A DNA stretch of 64,000 nucleotides from Rhytidiadelphus loreus (lineage: Eukaryota; Streptophyta; Bryopsida; Hypnales; Hylocomiaceae), in NCBI GenBank assembly GCA_947034895.1, contig OX344765.1:26975001-27039000 (forward strand), written 5' to 3'. Positions within the stretch are counted from its first letter, which is position 1, and each line of letters begins with the position of its first letter. This document shows positions 47,807 to 58,982 of the stretch, in pieces. The translations under genes were made by a program, and so were the position numbers. Under the pieces are notes generated by a model. It saw nothing but the letters and a program-made list of their open reading frames with translations, was not told where the DNA came from and ran no database searches.

Positions 47807-49742
47807 TGTAGTCCCGAATATTTTCTTTTGTTTTTAACAATTCGTCTTCTACTTAGTAAAGTATACGAGAATCTTATCTGATTCATTAAACAAGTGGTTA
47901 AATGGACGAATTGTTTAGTTACTTCCTTTTTGGGCTTTTTGAACTATTAGTCAGATTATATGGATGAGGAAAGGGATACAGGTGGTTAAGATTTGGTCCA
48001 CTGGCAGTTACTTTTCTCTCAAGATATTAGCCAGGAATTCGTAGTTTTGCTTTTTTTTTTTTTTTTCTCGGTTTTCTTTTCGTTTTCGCTTCGGTGAACA
48101 ATTTGTCTATCAATTTTTGTATACATGAATCGCAGATATATATATATATGAATATAATTACTATTAAACAAATTGTCCACGCTTTGTTATGTTGAATTTA
48201 ATTACTGTTTTTGTGGTTATAGTCCAGTGATTGGGCTTGTGTTAGCAGTGTGGTTTTAAACTAATTGTTTGGTTATTTCTTGTAAGATTGCATTCCAGTG
48301 ATTGTGAGATTGTTGAGTGGTTGAGAGTTTACAAATTGTTTTAAACGGATCTATATTAATTGTCAATTAACTGCTGTTGGTTTTATTACTGCCTTGGGGC
48401 TACTTCAACATTTTAACAATTTGTATTTGAGATTTGTTTAAGAGCTTGGTTTGGATGTGTATGTGCATGAGTTGATAGTTATTTGGTGTTTCTGTGTGTG
48501 TGAACAATCTAAAACAAATTGTCTTATTGAATTATCTTTAAGTCCCAGTGATTGGGCACTGTGTGTGTAATCTTTCAATTAATCGTCCTGGAACGAGTGG
48601 TCTTGCGCATCTATGGAGTAAAGGAAGATTCAGCTGGAGACCGGAACAAGAATAAAGATTTCCTGGTGTTTGGTGAAGTACGAGATGGAACAAATTGTCT
48701 GTGGAAACAGAATCAAGACGGTGTAAACCAGGGAGTAATTCTAAACGATTTATTATTTTTAAGGATTGTTTAATTGATTGGATAAGTTAATCATTGAAGG
48801 AAGAACCTTTGTATAGTTTCTTAAAATAAATTGTCAAATGAATTGGAAGTTTGAAGTAGCAAGTGAAGTGTGATAGATTAAACATGTTTGCTGAATTATA
48901 GACAAATTGTTAGAGCAAATTGTCAAGTTTGGATTTGGTAAGAGATCCTGATGGGATTGAATTGAAGAATACCAACAATCATGGTAGTTGGGGAACATGT
49001 TGTCTAAACTTTTAGAAACAAGTTGTTATAGAAGTGATAGGGAGGAGTTAGCCTTGAGGTTATCAAATTTTACATACAAATTGACTCTTAATATTTGCTA
49101 AACAATAGGTAATATAGAGACAGTAATTTATGCGAATTGTAAATGATGAAATATTAACAAATTGTTATGTGTGGTCATACAGTGAAAGTATACAAATGGA
49201 GCTTGCATTAACACATCATGCCCTGCATTTAGATTAGATGACAATTTGTTGGAGGAAATTGACAGACTGATTAGGCATACCAAATAGCAAAGTAGTTAAA
49301 ATAGTGACTGCATCAATTTGTTATCAAATTAAATATCATTGGTAATTAAGGAATGTGTTTGGGAAATGGATGGATATATATATTTATATATATTTATATA
49401 TTATTGCATTGCATTAGGTCTAGAGCATGCATGTCGACGAATTGTGGTTCAACCCTGACAAATTGTTCTTAATTATTGAGATACACACTAGTCCAGGACA
49501 GTAACAACATTCATGCGTCCATAGCATTGGTAACGGACAGATATAACTAAATTGAGAGTGGATATAAGAGTGTGAATGAACAAAATTAAAATATTAAACA
49601 TATATCATTTAAAATTCCATCCTATCTTAGAATACATGTGACTTTAGCTACGAATACATTAGACTATTTGATTATTCCCTAGATTTGAACCCTCTATACT
49701 CAGTCCTGGGTGTTTTGTGAAGATACAAAAATCTAGACTACA
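47807..49742 (+). mobile_element. Solo LTR (1936 bp) of a related retrotransposon family
   Basis: It starts TGTAGTCC (main element: TGTAGACC) and ends ATCTAGACTACA, as in the main LTR. The last 120 bp (49620-49742) align with 29671-29794, sharing TACATGTGACTTTAGCTAC, TTAGACTATTTG and TCCTGGGTGTTTT. The 5-bp TSD GTAGC flanks it (47802-47806 and 49743-49747). The rest of the LTR does not resemble the main LTR. No internal region or second LTR is present, so it arose by LTR-LTR recombination. Confidence 0.9.
48096..49470. repeat. Dispersed ACAAATTGT motif cluster in the solo LTR
   Basis: ACAAATTGT, its complement ACAATTTGT or a one-base variant appears about 15 times, for example near 48099, 48169, 48329, 48418, 48515, 48693, 48903, 49160, 49240, 49316 and 49458. 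Often GTC or GTT follows. Spacing is irregular (roughly 60-180 bp), unlike a tandem array. Confidence 0.6.
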
Positions 49743-50530
49743 GTAGCAAACAACTAATTATGTTTGAAATTGATTTTCTAGAGTTTGATATACATAAAAA
49801 GCTTAGAATCATTCCGTTTTGATCAATGAGTCAAAAATTATGAGGGTTTTTTGTTTGCGGGCAGTTTTGGATTTCCTACTCTAAAATAAACTTTGACATC
49901 CTTTATCTTATCCAATTTTCAATATTTTTGGACAAAAATAAAATTATAGGATGTAGATACATTATTACAACATTTCAACCATTGGGTTGGAAATTTTCAA
50001 TTCCATATTTAAATTGTAAATAATTTAGTATTTTTAATCATTCTCTACTACTACCTACTTACTATTTTTTTCCTATATGTTGTACTATTCCAAATGATCT
50101 GAAATTTTTCAAGCATGTGGCCAACTTGTCTAGGAAAACAAATCCAAAGAAGCACCACCATTTAGGTCATTTTTTCATAGAAATGTGAGCTTGTGAAGTG
50201 CAGCTGCCCTGCTTTTCGCAGGGTCAAAAAATGATTTTAGTTAATTTGAATGCTTATATCTTGCAATCCACCTGGTGGAAATGTCTGAAATTTTTACCAC
50301 ATGTTTTTAATACTATATAATACAACATCCTACGGTTAGATATGTCAGAAAAGTTTTTTTTCAAAATTTTGGTAGTTGTACTAGAAATGACAGTTTTGGA
50401 GAGTTTTGGTGAAAACATAGTGACGGTCCTTTAAGGGTTAAAAAAAGTCAACTTAGTGTTGACCACATCGGACAGGCGAGACCTCTATTGGACGGGCAAA
50501 CCGGACGTCCGTCCGGTATGACAACCATGA
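49743..50530. other. Right arm of the nested 7.9-kb element
   Basis: AT-rich and non-coding, ending in the G+C-rich terminal part (50460-50526) with repeated CGGAC words. It includes the diverged copy of the 46350 block. Confidence 0.4.
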
Positions 50531-50539
50531 CGAAAGGCA

Positions 50540-50611
50540 TGTGATCGAGCTTACCAAAAGAGAGTGCGAGACCAAGACAAAGGCCGAAATAAAAGACCCA
50601 AGTACTATTGA
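50540..50611 (+). pseudogene. C-terminal end of the retrotransposon's extra ORF
   Basis: 24 codons in phase with the frame ending at 42621, rich in Arg/Lys (RAYQKRVRDQDKGRNKRPK type), closing with TGA at 50609-50611, about 19 bp before the polypurine tract. Its natural stop so close to the tract shows that the extra ORF filled the 3' region of the element. Confidence 0.75.
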
Positions 50612-50629
50612 CGGGGACGTCAATAGGCT

Positions 50630-50642
50630 AAGTAGGGGGCTA
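50630..50642 (+). other. Polypurine tract of the 3' LTR
   Basis: AAGTAGGGGGCTA directly precedes the 3' LTR start at 50643. It is the usual plus-strand primer position, and its core is identical to that of the internal tract at 38184-38194. Confidence 0.85.
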
Positions 50643-52964
50643 TGTAGACCTAGAAGTTTTTAAAATAAGGGTCAAAATGGAAAAAGGGACCAATTAGGGG
50701 CCCCTTAGTGTTTAAAAATAGAAATAAAAGCTATTTTAAAGTCTAAAACTAGTTTTAAGTGTAAATAGGGCTAATAGGTGGATGGATGAAAAAATAAATA
50801 ATAAAAAAATAGAAAGGGGATGAATGGTGTGTGTAAACAAGGTCTCACCCCTTCCCAAGAGGTGTGGCACCTCATTTTCAAAACTATAAAAAGATTAAAA
50901 AATAGGAAAATCATGGCATTGTAAGACCCATTTATTTTATATATATATATACACACTTTATTGTGAATTTTTGTGCATTCTTGTGTAAGTTTAAATTGTG
51001 TATGTATCGGTGATTTGAGTTTTGTAATTGTTTGAGGGGAGATTTTGCATTAGGATTTTGTAAACATATGTTTGTTATCGTGAGAATTTGATAGCATTTG
51101 AGTATCATTAATTGTCCTGATCGGGAAAGAGAGAAATTGGCAATTTGAGGAAGTGAGAGACAAACCTGCCGAAGTGGTCTAAGGATGGGATCGCTGATTT
51201 GTTGATCGATTGATGTGACGAGATCAAATCTACGTGGAAGGATCAAGTCTTGCAGCTAGGTTTGGTGATATAGTTGGTTTGTTTTTGTGATCAAGGATTT
51301 GAGAGATTAGGGTGTTGTGGAATTCGCAGAGAAGAAGCAAAGCAAGAATTTCGATGACATCGACTTGAGGGTGCTGATCTCGGATGATTGTGGGATAATC
51401 GGCGTTTCTTCAAGGTCTGGGTTTGAGGTACTGAGGCTGAACCTGAAGGAAATTGGCGAATCAGATCCCTGGAGTCAAGCATCGATTATCAGAGTTCATT
51501 CAGTGTGTGTCTCGGTTGGAGAAGTCAAAAGATTGGACAAAGGAGCGACCGAAGAGATTTGGAAGAATTTGGCCAGATTCATCGCAGACAGCAATTCACA
51601 GCAATTCCGACCGAATTGCAGTCTTCCCAATCCAAAGAGACTTCAAATATAAAGTGAAGCATGTTGTTCGATCTCATTGTAAGGTTGGGATTCTTGGGAA
51701 ATTTTGATAAATCAGTGAGAGAATTCTTCAAATTTTCGAAATTGGAACCAAGATTGAGAGGCGCGGCAGTCGTTGTGGCCTTCATCTTCGATTTTTCTGA
51801 AATCTTGCACCAATTTGAATCGAACCAATTGTAAACACTCGGATTGATTGAGTGAGAGAGATATGGAAACAAATTCCAACAAATTTGGCCCAACAATCAA
51901 AAAATAAATCAATAAATTGTGATCGCAAAGTTGCGCGGCAGTCTGGAGCTTCAGCAGTCTGTGTCCCGATTAGGGATTTGAGGCACGGTTATAGGGTGCG
52001 GCAGTCCACGGTCATAGGACCTCAGAACACGGCTATAGGCCAGATCGTGTGGTTTTGGGTTTGGACCATGGCCTTAGGGCTGATTTCTTGGTTTTAGGGC
52101 TGTTTTGGGTGGTTTAAGTGTATTTTCTTGGTCTTAGGCTATGCTGACATGGGTATAGGGCTGATTTGCCGCCTTTAGGGTTCAGATCATGGCTATAGGC
52201 CTTGTGCACGGCCATCGGAGCTGATACGCATGACTTTAGGTCCCTTGATTATTAATTTATAAAATTTCAAAGTGATTGGTCTTAGGTTCTCTAAGTTTGG
52301 TCAAATTGTAAATTGTCCCAATACCTTGTATGTTGTGAATTTAGGGAATTAACCCTTGTGGTTTGGACCAATTGCCCTTTTTGACTCATTGTCCCAAAGT
52401 GTTGGAGAAAAATTTGCAGAAAAGACAAACTTAAGGTATGAGACCACAAACTGAGCATTCTCTGCATAACTGGACTATTTGACCTATTGGGACAGACATA
52501 GACATTGTGCATGTAGTTTTGCTCATGGCGAGCACTTACTGGACTTATTGCCCTCCATATAAAAAGTTTTAATAAATGAACTATGTGTATTATTATTTTC
52601 AAAGTATTATCTTGATGTGATTAAAAGTCCTAGATCATACATTGCATTGACAATTTGACCAAACCTGACATATTGCCCAGACTATTTGCCCTCCTTTTAG
52701 AATACTATATAGGATTGGGACTACAATCATTGTGTCTGCATACATTTGTAATGGACTGACCACTAAATTACCAAATTTGGGAATAAGAGTGAAAATCCCT
52801 TTATTATTTGTTTTTGAATTCAAAATACTATATATTTACCTATATTCTAAGTACATGTGACTTTAGCTACAAAAAGCGTTAGACTATTTGACCATTCCCT
52901 AGACTAAGAACCCCTATACTTTAGTCCTGGGTGTTTTTGCGAGTAGGCAAAAATCTAAACTACA
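50643..52964 (+). repeat. 3' LTR (2322 bp)
   Basis: Same length as the 5' LTR with three transitions noted by eye (52412, 52927, 52958). It ends ACTACA and is followed by the TSD TCTAT. As in other LTR elements it would supply the polyadenylation region; no specific signal was pinned down. Confidence 0.95.
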
Positions 52965-52969
52965 TCTAT

Positions 52970-55900
52970 GAACAATATGCATGTTTTAACTGACTAAAAG
53001 AGAAGTTAAGGCATTGTTCCTCCGCTTTGAACAATGTCTACGAAAATCAACAATTGAGTAGCTCCAAGGAGCTTGGAGTCATCGCATGAGTTGGAATAGT
53101 TGAAATGATCATCCGTCATTATGTGAATGCCTTGTGACACATTTAATAAGAGGGAGACTCCTATCTGTAGCCATAATAGTCACTTTCCTCTCTACAATGA
53201 CAGCCACATTCCATGCCATTCAATTGGGGGCAATAGCTTCTAGTTCTTAGAGCTACTTGTTGTGCACCAAGTCTACTAACTCTAATTCTTGAAATGTGTG
53301 CATTATTTACAAAAGAAGCTAGTAAGATATGAGACCGCAGATAACGTACTTGCTTTACTAAACAATTTCAGCATTTTCATGTGACGTGTGAAATTTGCAA
53401 GTGTTGTCCATCCTACAATTCACTTTCTTGTTGCAACAAATTGACAAAGTCTATGGATGCTCAAAACATTTGAACAAACCTAAAGACCACACATGGCTAG
53501 TTTCTTTTAGTCCACACCCAGTTCATTAAGTTTGTGCCCTTACATCCACTGACATCTAAATAGTCTAAAAAGCTAGAAAGTTTTAGGAGTGAAGTAGGAG
53601 TTTTTTTAATTTGTGCCTTTAGATCTGTGCCCGAACACTCTCAAAAACTAAAAGTTTTTGGTTCACTCCTGAAAACAAGAAGGTTTGGGGAATGAACTAG
53701 GAATCCTATAAATCTGCACCTAGACACGCTAAAAACCAAGAAGGTTTGGGGAGTGAAGTAGGAGTCCGTTAAGTTTGTGCCCACCCTTACATTTGTGCAC
53801 TTAAGTCAATCCCTCTCAATTCTAAAATGTACAGAGGTGTCCACTTCCTTAAATAATTCTTGATATTATTCTATTGATTCTCTAACCCTCAACCCTAATT
53901 TTCTCTTTTGTCTTTAAAAAATTTGAACAATAAAATAGTTGAAGTGCCTCCTTTATAATCCCTTCTTCTCTATTTCAACAATTAAAATTTGAAAGTCTTG
54001 TGAGGAAATTCTCCTATGCTCCAAATGAAAAAAATATATTGTTTGAAGGGTCTACCGATCAATCCCTTCTTTTTTATTCCAATAATTAAAATTTCAAAGC
54101 CTTGTGAGTAAATAACCTTTTGCTTCAAATGAAAAAATGTAATGTTTGAAAGGTCTCCACACCAAAACCTTATTTCTTATTCCACCAATTAAATTCAAAA
54201 CCACCTACGTGAAACTGCATGCAATTTGCCAAATCAACTTACACATAGTACAACTAACTAACATATACCTCTCAACTAATGGCCTTATGTATATTGATCT
54301 CTATTACCCATTCTTATGAAAGATAAGTTCAACAAATTTTATTAAAGATGAAAACATTAGGAGAGGATTGCCTATTACAACATTTTCACCATTAAGATTG
54401 AAAGTTTCCAATCATTTTTTGAATTGTTGAATGTGCATTTCTAATTAGTCCTTTTAGTTAATACACATTTTATGAATGAGTATGAAGCATTTAGTATTGA
54501 TTTTTTCTATGTACTCTCAAATTATTTTCTCAACAGGAAACACAATTATCTAATTGGAAGGGTTGAAAGATGGCACTTCATCTCTTATGAAAAGTGGTAA
54601 AAAACTTGTTTTTGAAATCCAAAACTTTTGATCTTGCAATTGGTAACATTTGTACTTTGAAATTTTGGGAGGATTTAAATCTCTCAACAAATTATCTCCT
54701 TAAGTTTTAGGATGATATGAGGTCCAAAATTGCTTCAAAATACTCATACCCAAAGCAAGGCTATGATATTCATATACATGTATTTTCTAATAAATCCAAT
54801 TATAGAATGTTTTATTTAACTTGTTCAAGTACAACCTCCCAAATTTTAGATTGAAAACCTCTAGTGATAGCTAGATCAATGTGCCCAAACTTCAAAAAGT
54901 AGGATTTTGAAGCCTTTCTTAAAAATGATGTGTTGACTTTTAGCATTTTTAGAAAAAAACACATATGTCGTATGATGTGCAATTTAGCCAATATGATGCA
55001 AATAGATTGAGAATGCAAAATTTACTCAATAAAACTTTGATATTTGTCTAAGAAAAAAAGAAGTGGAAGGTTGTATTTAATGAAAGAAAAAACTAAATTA
55101 TGAATAGCTTTTCCACAAATATGAGAATTGTCAATTCAAATGGTGAGAGAATTTTAGGATGCAATGTATAATCCACATTATTTTCTTTATTTATTTTTAA
55201 TTCAATTGAGTTCAAAAAATGACTGAATATACTTTTTTTGTCTCATTGCCTACAAAATAAAATCCCTTGTAATTGTCATCTCATAAGTAAAAAATGAATG
55301 GATCAAAGTTCTTTTTGTTTGGATATCAATCTGCCCAACCAAATAATTTTTTTTTTTTTTTTTTTTTCTTGACATACTTTTAGCTAGTTGCTTTGACATT
55401 GAATTAAAATTAACTTATAATTTTTGCAATTATGAGAAATTTCTACCGCATGTGATAAAAATCCCCCTAGAGTTGGCTGGCGGGGAGTGTATGGGACCTC
55501 TACCTAAATTGCTTTCTAAGCAATGGATTCATATAATGTTGTTTTTGGTTAATTTTTGGTTAATTTTTTAATAATTTTGATTAAATGACTCTAGCTAAAA
55601 AGTAGGTAGCACACCAAAAATCATTGAAAAGGAATCCTACTATCCTGCAAGCATCTAATTTGACATTCAAGTGGATTGGGGCAATTTCTAAGGCAAAAAT
55701 TTAACTCAAATGCACATTTAGAGGCCCAACATGGCCTAAATTATGTCTTAACAAGAAAATTCAGCACACTAATAATCACACCAAAATTCTAAATTCACCC
55801 ATGTATTGACCATTGAATTTCACCCCAAGAACCTAAATTCAATGCTAATATGTTCCTCCATTCATTTTGTGCATTTTAGATTTTTTCTTCTCCATTTGAT

Positions 55901-56160
55901 CATTTAAGTCTCCAATCCTAATTCTAACCCCATTTGGGTGGCCCTTCCTCACTTTCCCATAAACCTTAAAAATGTAGGCTCTCTAATCATGCATCCTCTC
56001 TAAATACCATTATGCCCAAATCATACATTTTTTTTTCAAGCAATAAAAATTCACACAAATTGAGTTGCAAGCATAATGTTTTTTTGTAATTCATATTACA
56101 ATTTTTTTTCTAAATGGAGCATGGCAAACAACAATGAATCAAGGTAAAACCCAAGAATTA
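52970..56160. other. AT-rich intergenic sequence right of the retrotransposon
   Basis: No gene recognised. At 53560-53800 there is a loosely repeated block with AAGGTTTGGGGA.TGAA.TAGGA and TTTGTGCC words (two to three copies). A T run of 20 or more lies at 55348-55368. The rest looks like decayed transposon sequence. Confidence 0.35.
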
Positions 56161-56164
56161 GTCA

Positions 56165-56480
56165 CCGTCATCATGGGAGCAGACCTTTGTGCACTTATTT
56201 GGTTGCCTCGTCCTTGTCTTTGATTAAAATTGGGCAAGCCATAGCTTTTCGGAAAGCTAACTTTGAGGTGCATCATCCTTCTAAAATTTAGCTTCATCCG
56301 CCTTGCCAATTTTCCACAATTGCCCATTGAAGTTGATAGTCTTCAATTGCAGTGACCACAGACCTCCTTGCACAAAATTGATTGCCTTGACCTTGTCGTT
56401 GCTCCAAATTAGGCAAGCCATGATTTTTTGGAAAGCTAACTTTGAGTTGCACCACCCCTCCAAAATTTGGCTCCATCCAA
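56165..56480. repeat. Tandem duplication with 179-bp period
   Basis: ATTGGGCAAGCCATAGC at 56229 recurs as ATTAGGCAAGCCATGAT at 56408. Both are followed by GGAAAGCTAACTTTGAG.TGCA and CTCCAAAATTT-type sequence. On the minus strand both copies read similar peptides (LKVSFPK, GLPN, QGRGNQ), so a short coding relic may have been duplicated, but nothing is recognisable. Confidence 0.65.
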
Positions 56481-58434
56481 TTTTGCATGCTCCTATAATC
56501 GCTTGTCAAAGTTGACATCCCCATCTCATTCAAAAAATCTCTAATTCTCTTTCATTTTTTCCCATTAGACCTCCAAACCCTAAAAAATCAGCTCCAATCC
56601 TTCCCTCCAAACCACCTTAAATCATGATCTTCCACTTATTCCCTCATCTTGCAAGAGAATCTATTTGACAAATGATTTAATTCCTACCCTAACTCATCTT
56701 TTTATATTTTGCTAGTACTTTTTGTTCATTTTTTCATTGCAATTTTCAATCACACTTTCTAAAAACACACACGCATGGAAAATTGGAAGAAGTTGAAAAG
56801 AGAGGTCTTGAAACCCTAATTTTGCATATACCAAATTCTCTAACAGACTAATTTTGATTAACTACTTTCATCCTACCTTAATTTAATACTAATTTGCTTA
56901 ATTAGTGTAAAACACACCAAGTTAGTGAATCACACTAAATTATTATAAATTTGCTAGTTTAGTGTTACCCCCCTAAGTCACTGTAGAACCCTCTAAATTA
57001 CTGTAAAATCCCTATTTTAATGTTTTTAGCACCACACAAGTGTTTTAGTTATACTTTTAGCTTAACTATTTTTATTTTTATTTAATTATTTATTATATTT
57101 GTGGTTTTTAATTTACTTTTAGTTTTATTTCCTACTTTTAGTAATCTATTTATTTATTTATTTATTATTTAATTTTATATTTAATATTTGTTTGCTTTGG
57201 AATTCGATTCTAGTTTCATTTTCTATTTGTAGGGTTTTGTATTTATTTTGATTTTGTATTTTTGGTTTTCATTTTGTCATGATTTCATTGTTAGCCTAAT
57301 TTGGTTACTCTACCAAATCTTGCTTAATATCTTTTTAGTTCTATATTCCTAGTTTTTCATTAGAATTATCCCTAATTTTCTCCTAAGTGCACTTTTTAGC
57401 TTCTTGCCCTAACCTCCCAAAGTTCCTATTGCTACCTAGTAGAAAACTCTCTAATTGATGGTTGTGGCTTAATCTAGAGTACTAAAACTTTTGGACTTAT
57501 AAATTCATGCAAATTGTTTACATTTTTCACAATCTAAAAAGTGAACCAATATGGTGGTTCACAACAATACTTATTAGAATGATGTACAATAAAGCTTCAG
57601 GTGTAGAATACAATGAGTAGAATCTATCATAAAAGTTTCATGCAAAATATCAAGTGAATAGAATCTATTTGAATTTTCATAAAGTCCTTATGCCTTGGGG
57701 GCATAACTAAAGATTCTATTATTGGATTAGTCTACCTAAACATAATGAAAGACAAAGAAATATTATTTTCTACAATTTTACACTTTTTGTAAATACAACT
57801 ACCAAAAGGATCTCGTCTAGAAGTCTTATGAATATTCCTTGGAGGAAAAAAAAATTGAGCTTAGTTTATAATTTATAATATTAAAAATATGCTAAAATAT
57901 ATTATTTATCACAAATTTGGAAATTTGGAAATCAAAATTTTGTATTTGAAATTAGAGACTTTGAATTAGTTAGAAGAGGTTAAAAAATACAAAATTAAAC
58001 CACTTTATAATAGGGACATGTTTTTACACTTGTCTTTTGGTTGTGGGAAAAAAAACTACCCTTTTGAGTGGAAAACTAATTTAATAGCACTCTTCTAGAC
58101 ATCAAGACTTCTCGAAGAGAAAGAAATTATCAGATAAAAAACCTTGTGTAGAATAAAGATTATGATGTCTTCCACAAGGAGATTTTCATAGTCCATCTAA
58201 ACTTAAGATGAAAATCCTTAGAATTAAACATAAAGATTTTATGTGAGATGAAGACTACTGGTCAAATTTTATGTGAGATGAAAACTAATGAAGTTTGACC
58301 AAATGGAAATATGGAATGTCCTTTAAAAGTTAAGTACAAGACTAGGTACAAGAGCTCCCTAGTTTGTCTTTGCTATTTTGATAAAGATGAAACTAGAAAG
58401 AAGGTGAGCTATATAATTCACACTATGGTACCAC
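56481..58434. other. AT-rich intergenic sequence
   Basis: No gene seen. The TTTATTTATTTATT runs near 57060-57180 are low complexity. The short direct repeat TTTTATGTGAGATGAA occurs at about 58237 and 58267. Confidence 0.35.
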
Positions 58435-58982
58435 TAAGGTAAACCAGCCTATGACAGACAAATCTCCTATGACAGGCTCTTAGAGAACTACCCATTATAG
58501 TCTTAAATCAACCCATGACAAACTTTTTCCAATAAATGGGGTTAGAACTGCATTTGATTAATTTGTGGCCATAATTAAAGCCTTGGGAAATGGTCATGAA
58601 GTTATTGGTAACTGTCTTAGGACACTTACCCATTTTCAGTGTAAATTGGTAGTAAAAAGTTATTTTGTAATTCTTTCATGTCATGTCCATATTAGGAAAT
58701 CTTGGAGCCATGTTAGAAAATGTTTTGACTGCATTAGGTGGTTAGATGACCATCATGGAAACACTTTTATGCTGATTTGGGGTAGTCTACAGACTCTTTA
58801 AAGCCAACTGCACAACAGACCTCAAAAATTCATAAAAAATTCATTTTTTGTCCAAAAAATAAAATTTCACTTGCTCTCTGCATTCCTCATGTTTATCTTC
58901 ATAGATAATTTTTTTAAATTTTTTTCAAAAATGTGAACATGGCAAACCAGCCATTCTGCCTGTCATAGGCTGGTTTACCTTA
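58435..58982. mobile_element. 548-bp TIR element upstream of CPSF160
   Basis: The left end 58435-58457 (TAAGGTAAACCAGCCTATGA and three more bases) is repeated as an exact 23-bp complement at 58960-58982. A CTATGACAGGC word recurs inside near the left end, and GCAAACCAGCC near the right. No transposase; no clear TSD was found, so the true ends may be a few bases further out. The element ends 433 bp before the CPSF160 start codon and may lie in its promoter. Confidence 0.7.

Larger units (their letters stand above)
42622..50530. mobile_element. 7.9-kb non-autonomous TIR element nested in the extra ORF (Mutator-like TSD)
   Basis: Ends share the 18-bp inverted repeat GGTTGTCATACCGGACGG (42623-42640; complement 50509-50526). 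Flanks are CGGAAGGCA (42613-42621) and CGAAAGGCA (50531-50539), a 9-bp TSD with one transition. Joining the flanks keeps the extra ORF in frame, which supports these boundaries. Both ends are crowded with CGGACGG/GTCCGGA words. The 9-bp TSD suggests Mutator, but the perfect TIR is short for that group. The interior has minisatellites, a 220-bp array, long direct repeats and a solo LTR, and no transposase. Without the solo LTR it is about 6 kb. Confidence 0.8.
27473..52964 (+). mobile_element. Nested Ty3/gypsy LTR retrotransposon (25.5 kb including insertions)
   Basis: Two LTRs (27473-29794 and 50643-52964) are offset by exactly 23170 bp and flanked by the 5-bp TSD TCTAT (27468-27472 and 52965-52969). 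A tRNA-Asp-type primer site lies 3 bp after the 5' LTR and a purine tract precedes the 3' LTR. The internal order is two pre-gag ORFs, gag, zinc knuckles plus protease, RT, RNase H, integrase, then a long additional ORF. RT before integrase makes it Ty3/gypsy; the tRNA-Asp primer, large size and ORFs before gag resemble the plant Tat/Ogre group. Subtracting the insertions at 34740-35467 and 42622-50539 leaves about 16.8 kb. Premature stops and frameshifts in most ORFs make this copy non-autonomous. Confidence 0.95.

Noticed and set aside
55348..55368. Long T run as a poly(A) tail of a retroposon on the minus strand
   Set aside because: No coding or SINE-like body is visible next to it and no TSD was found.
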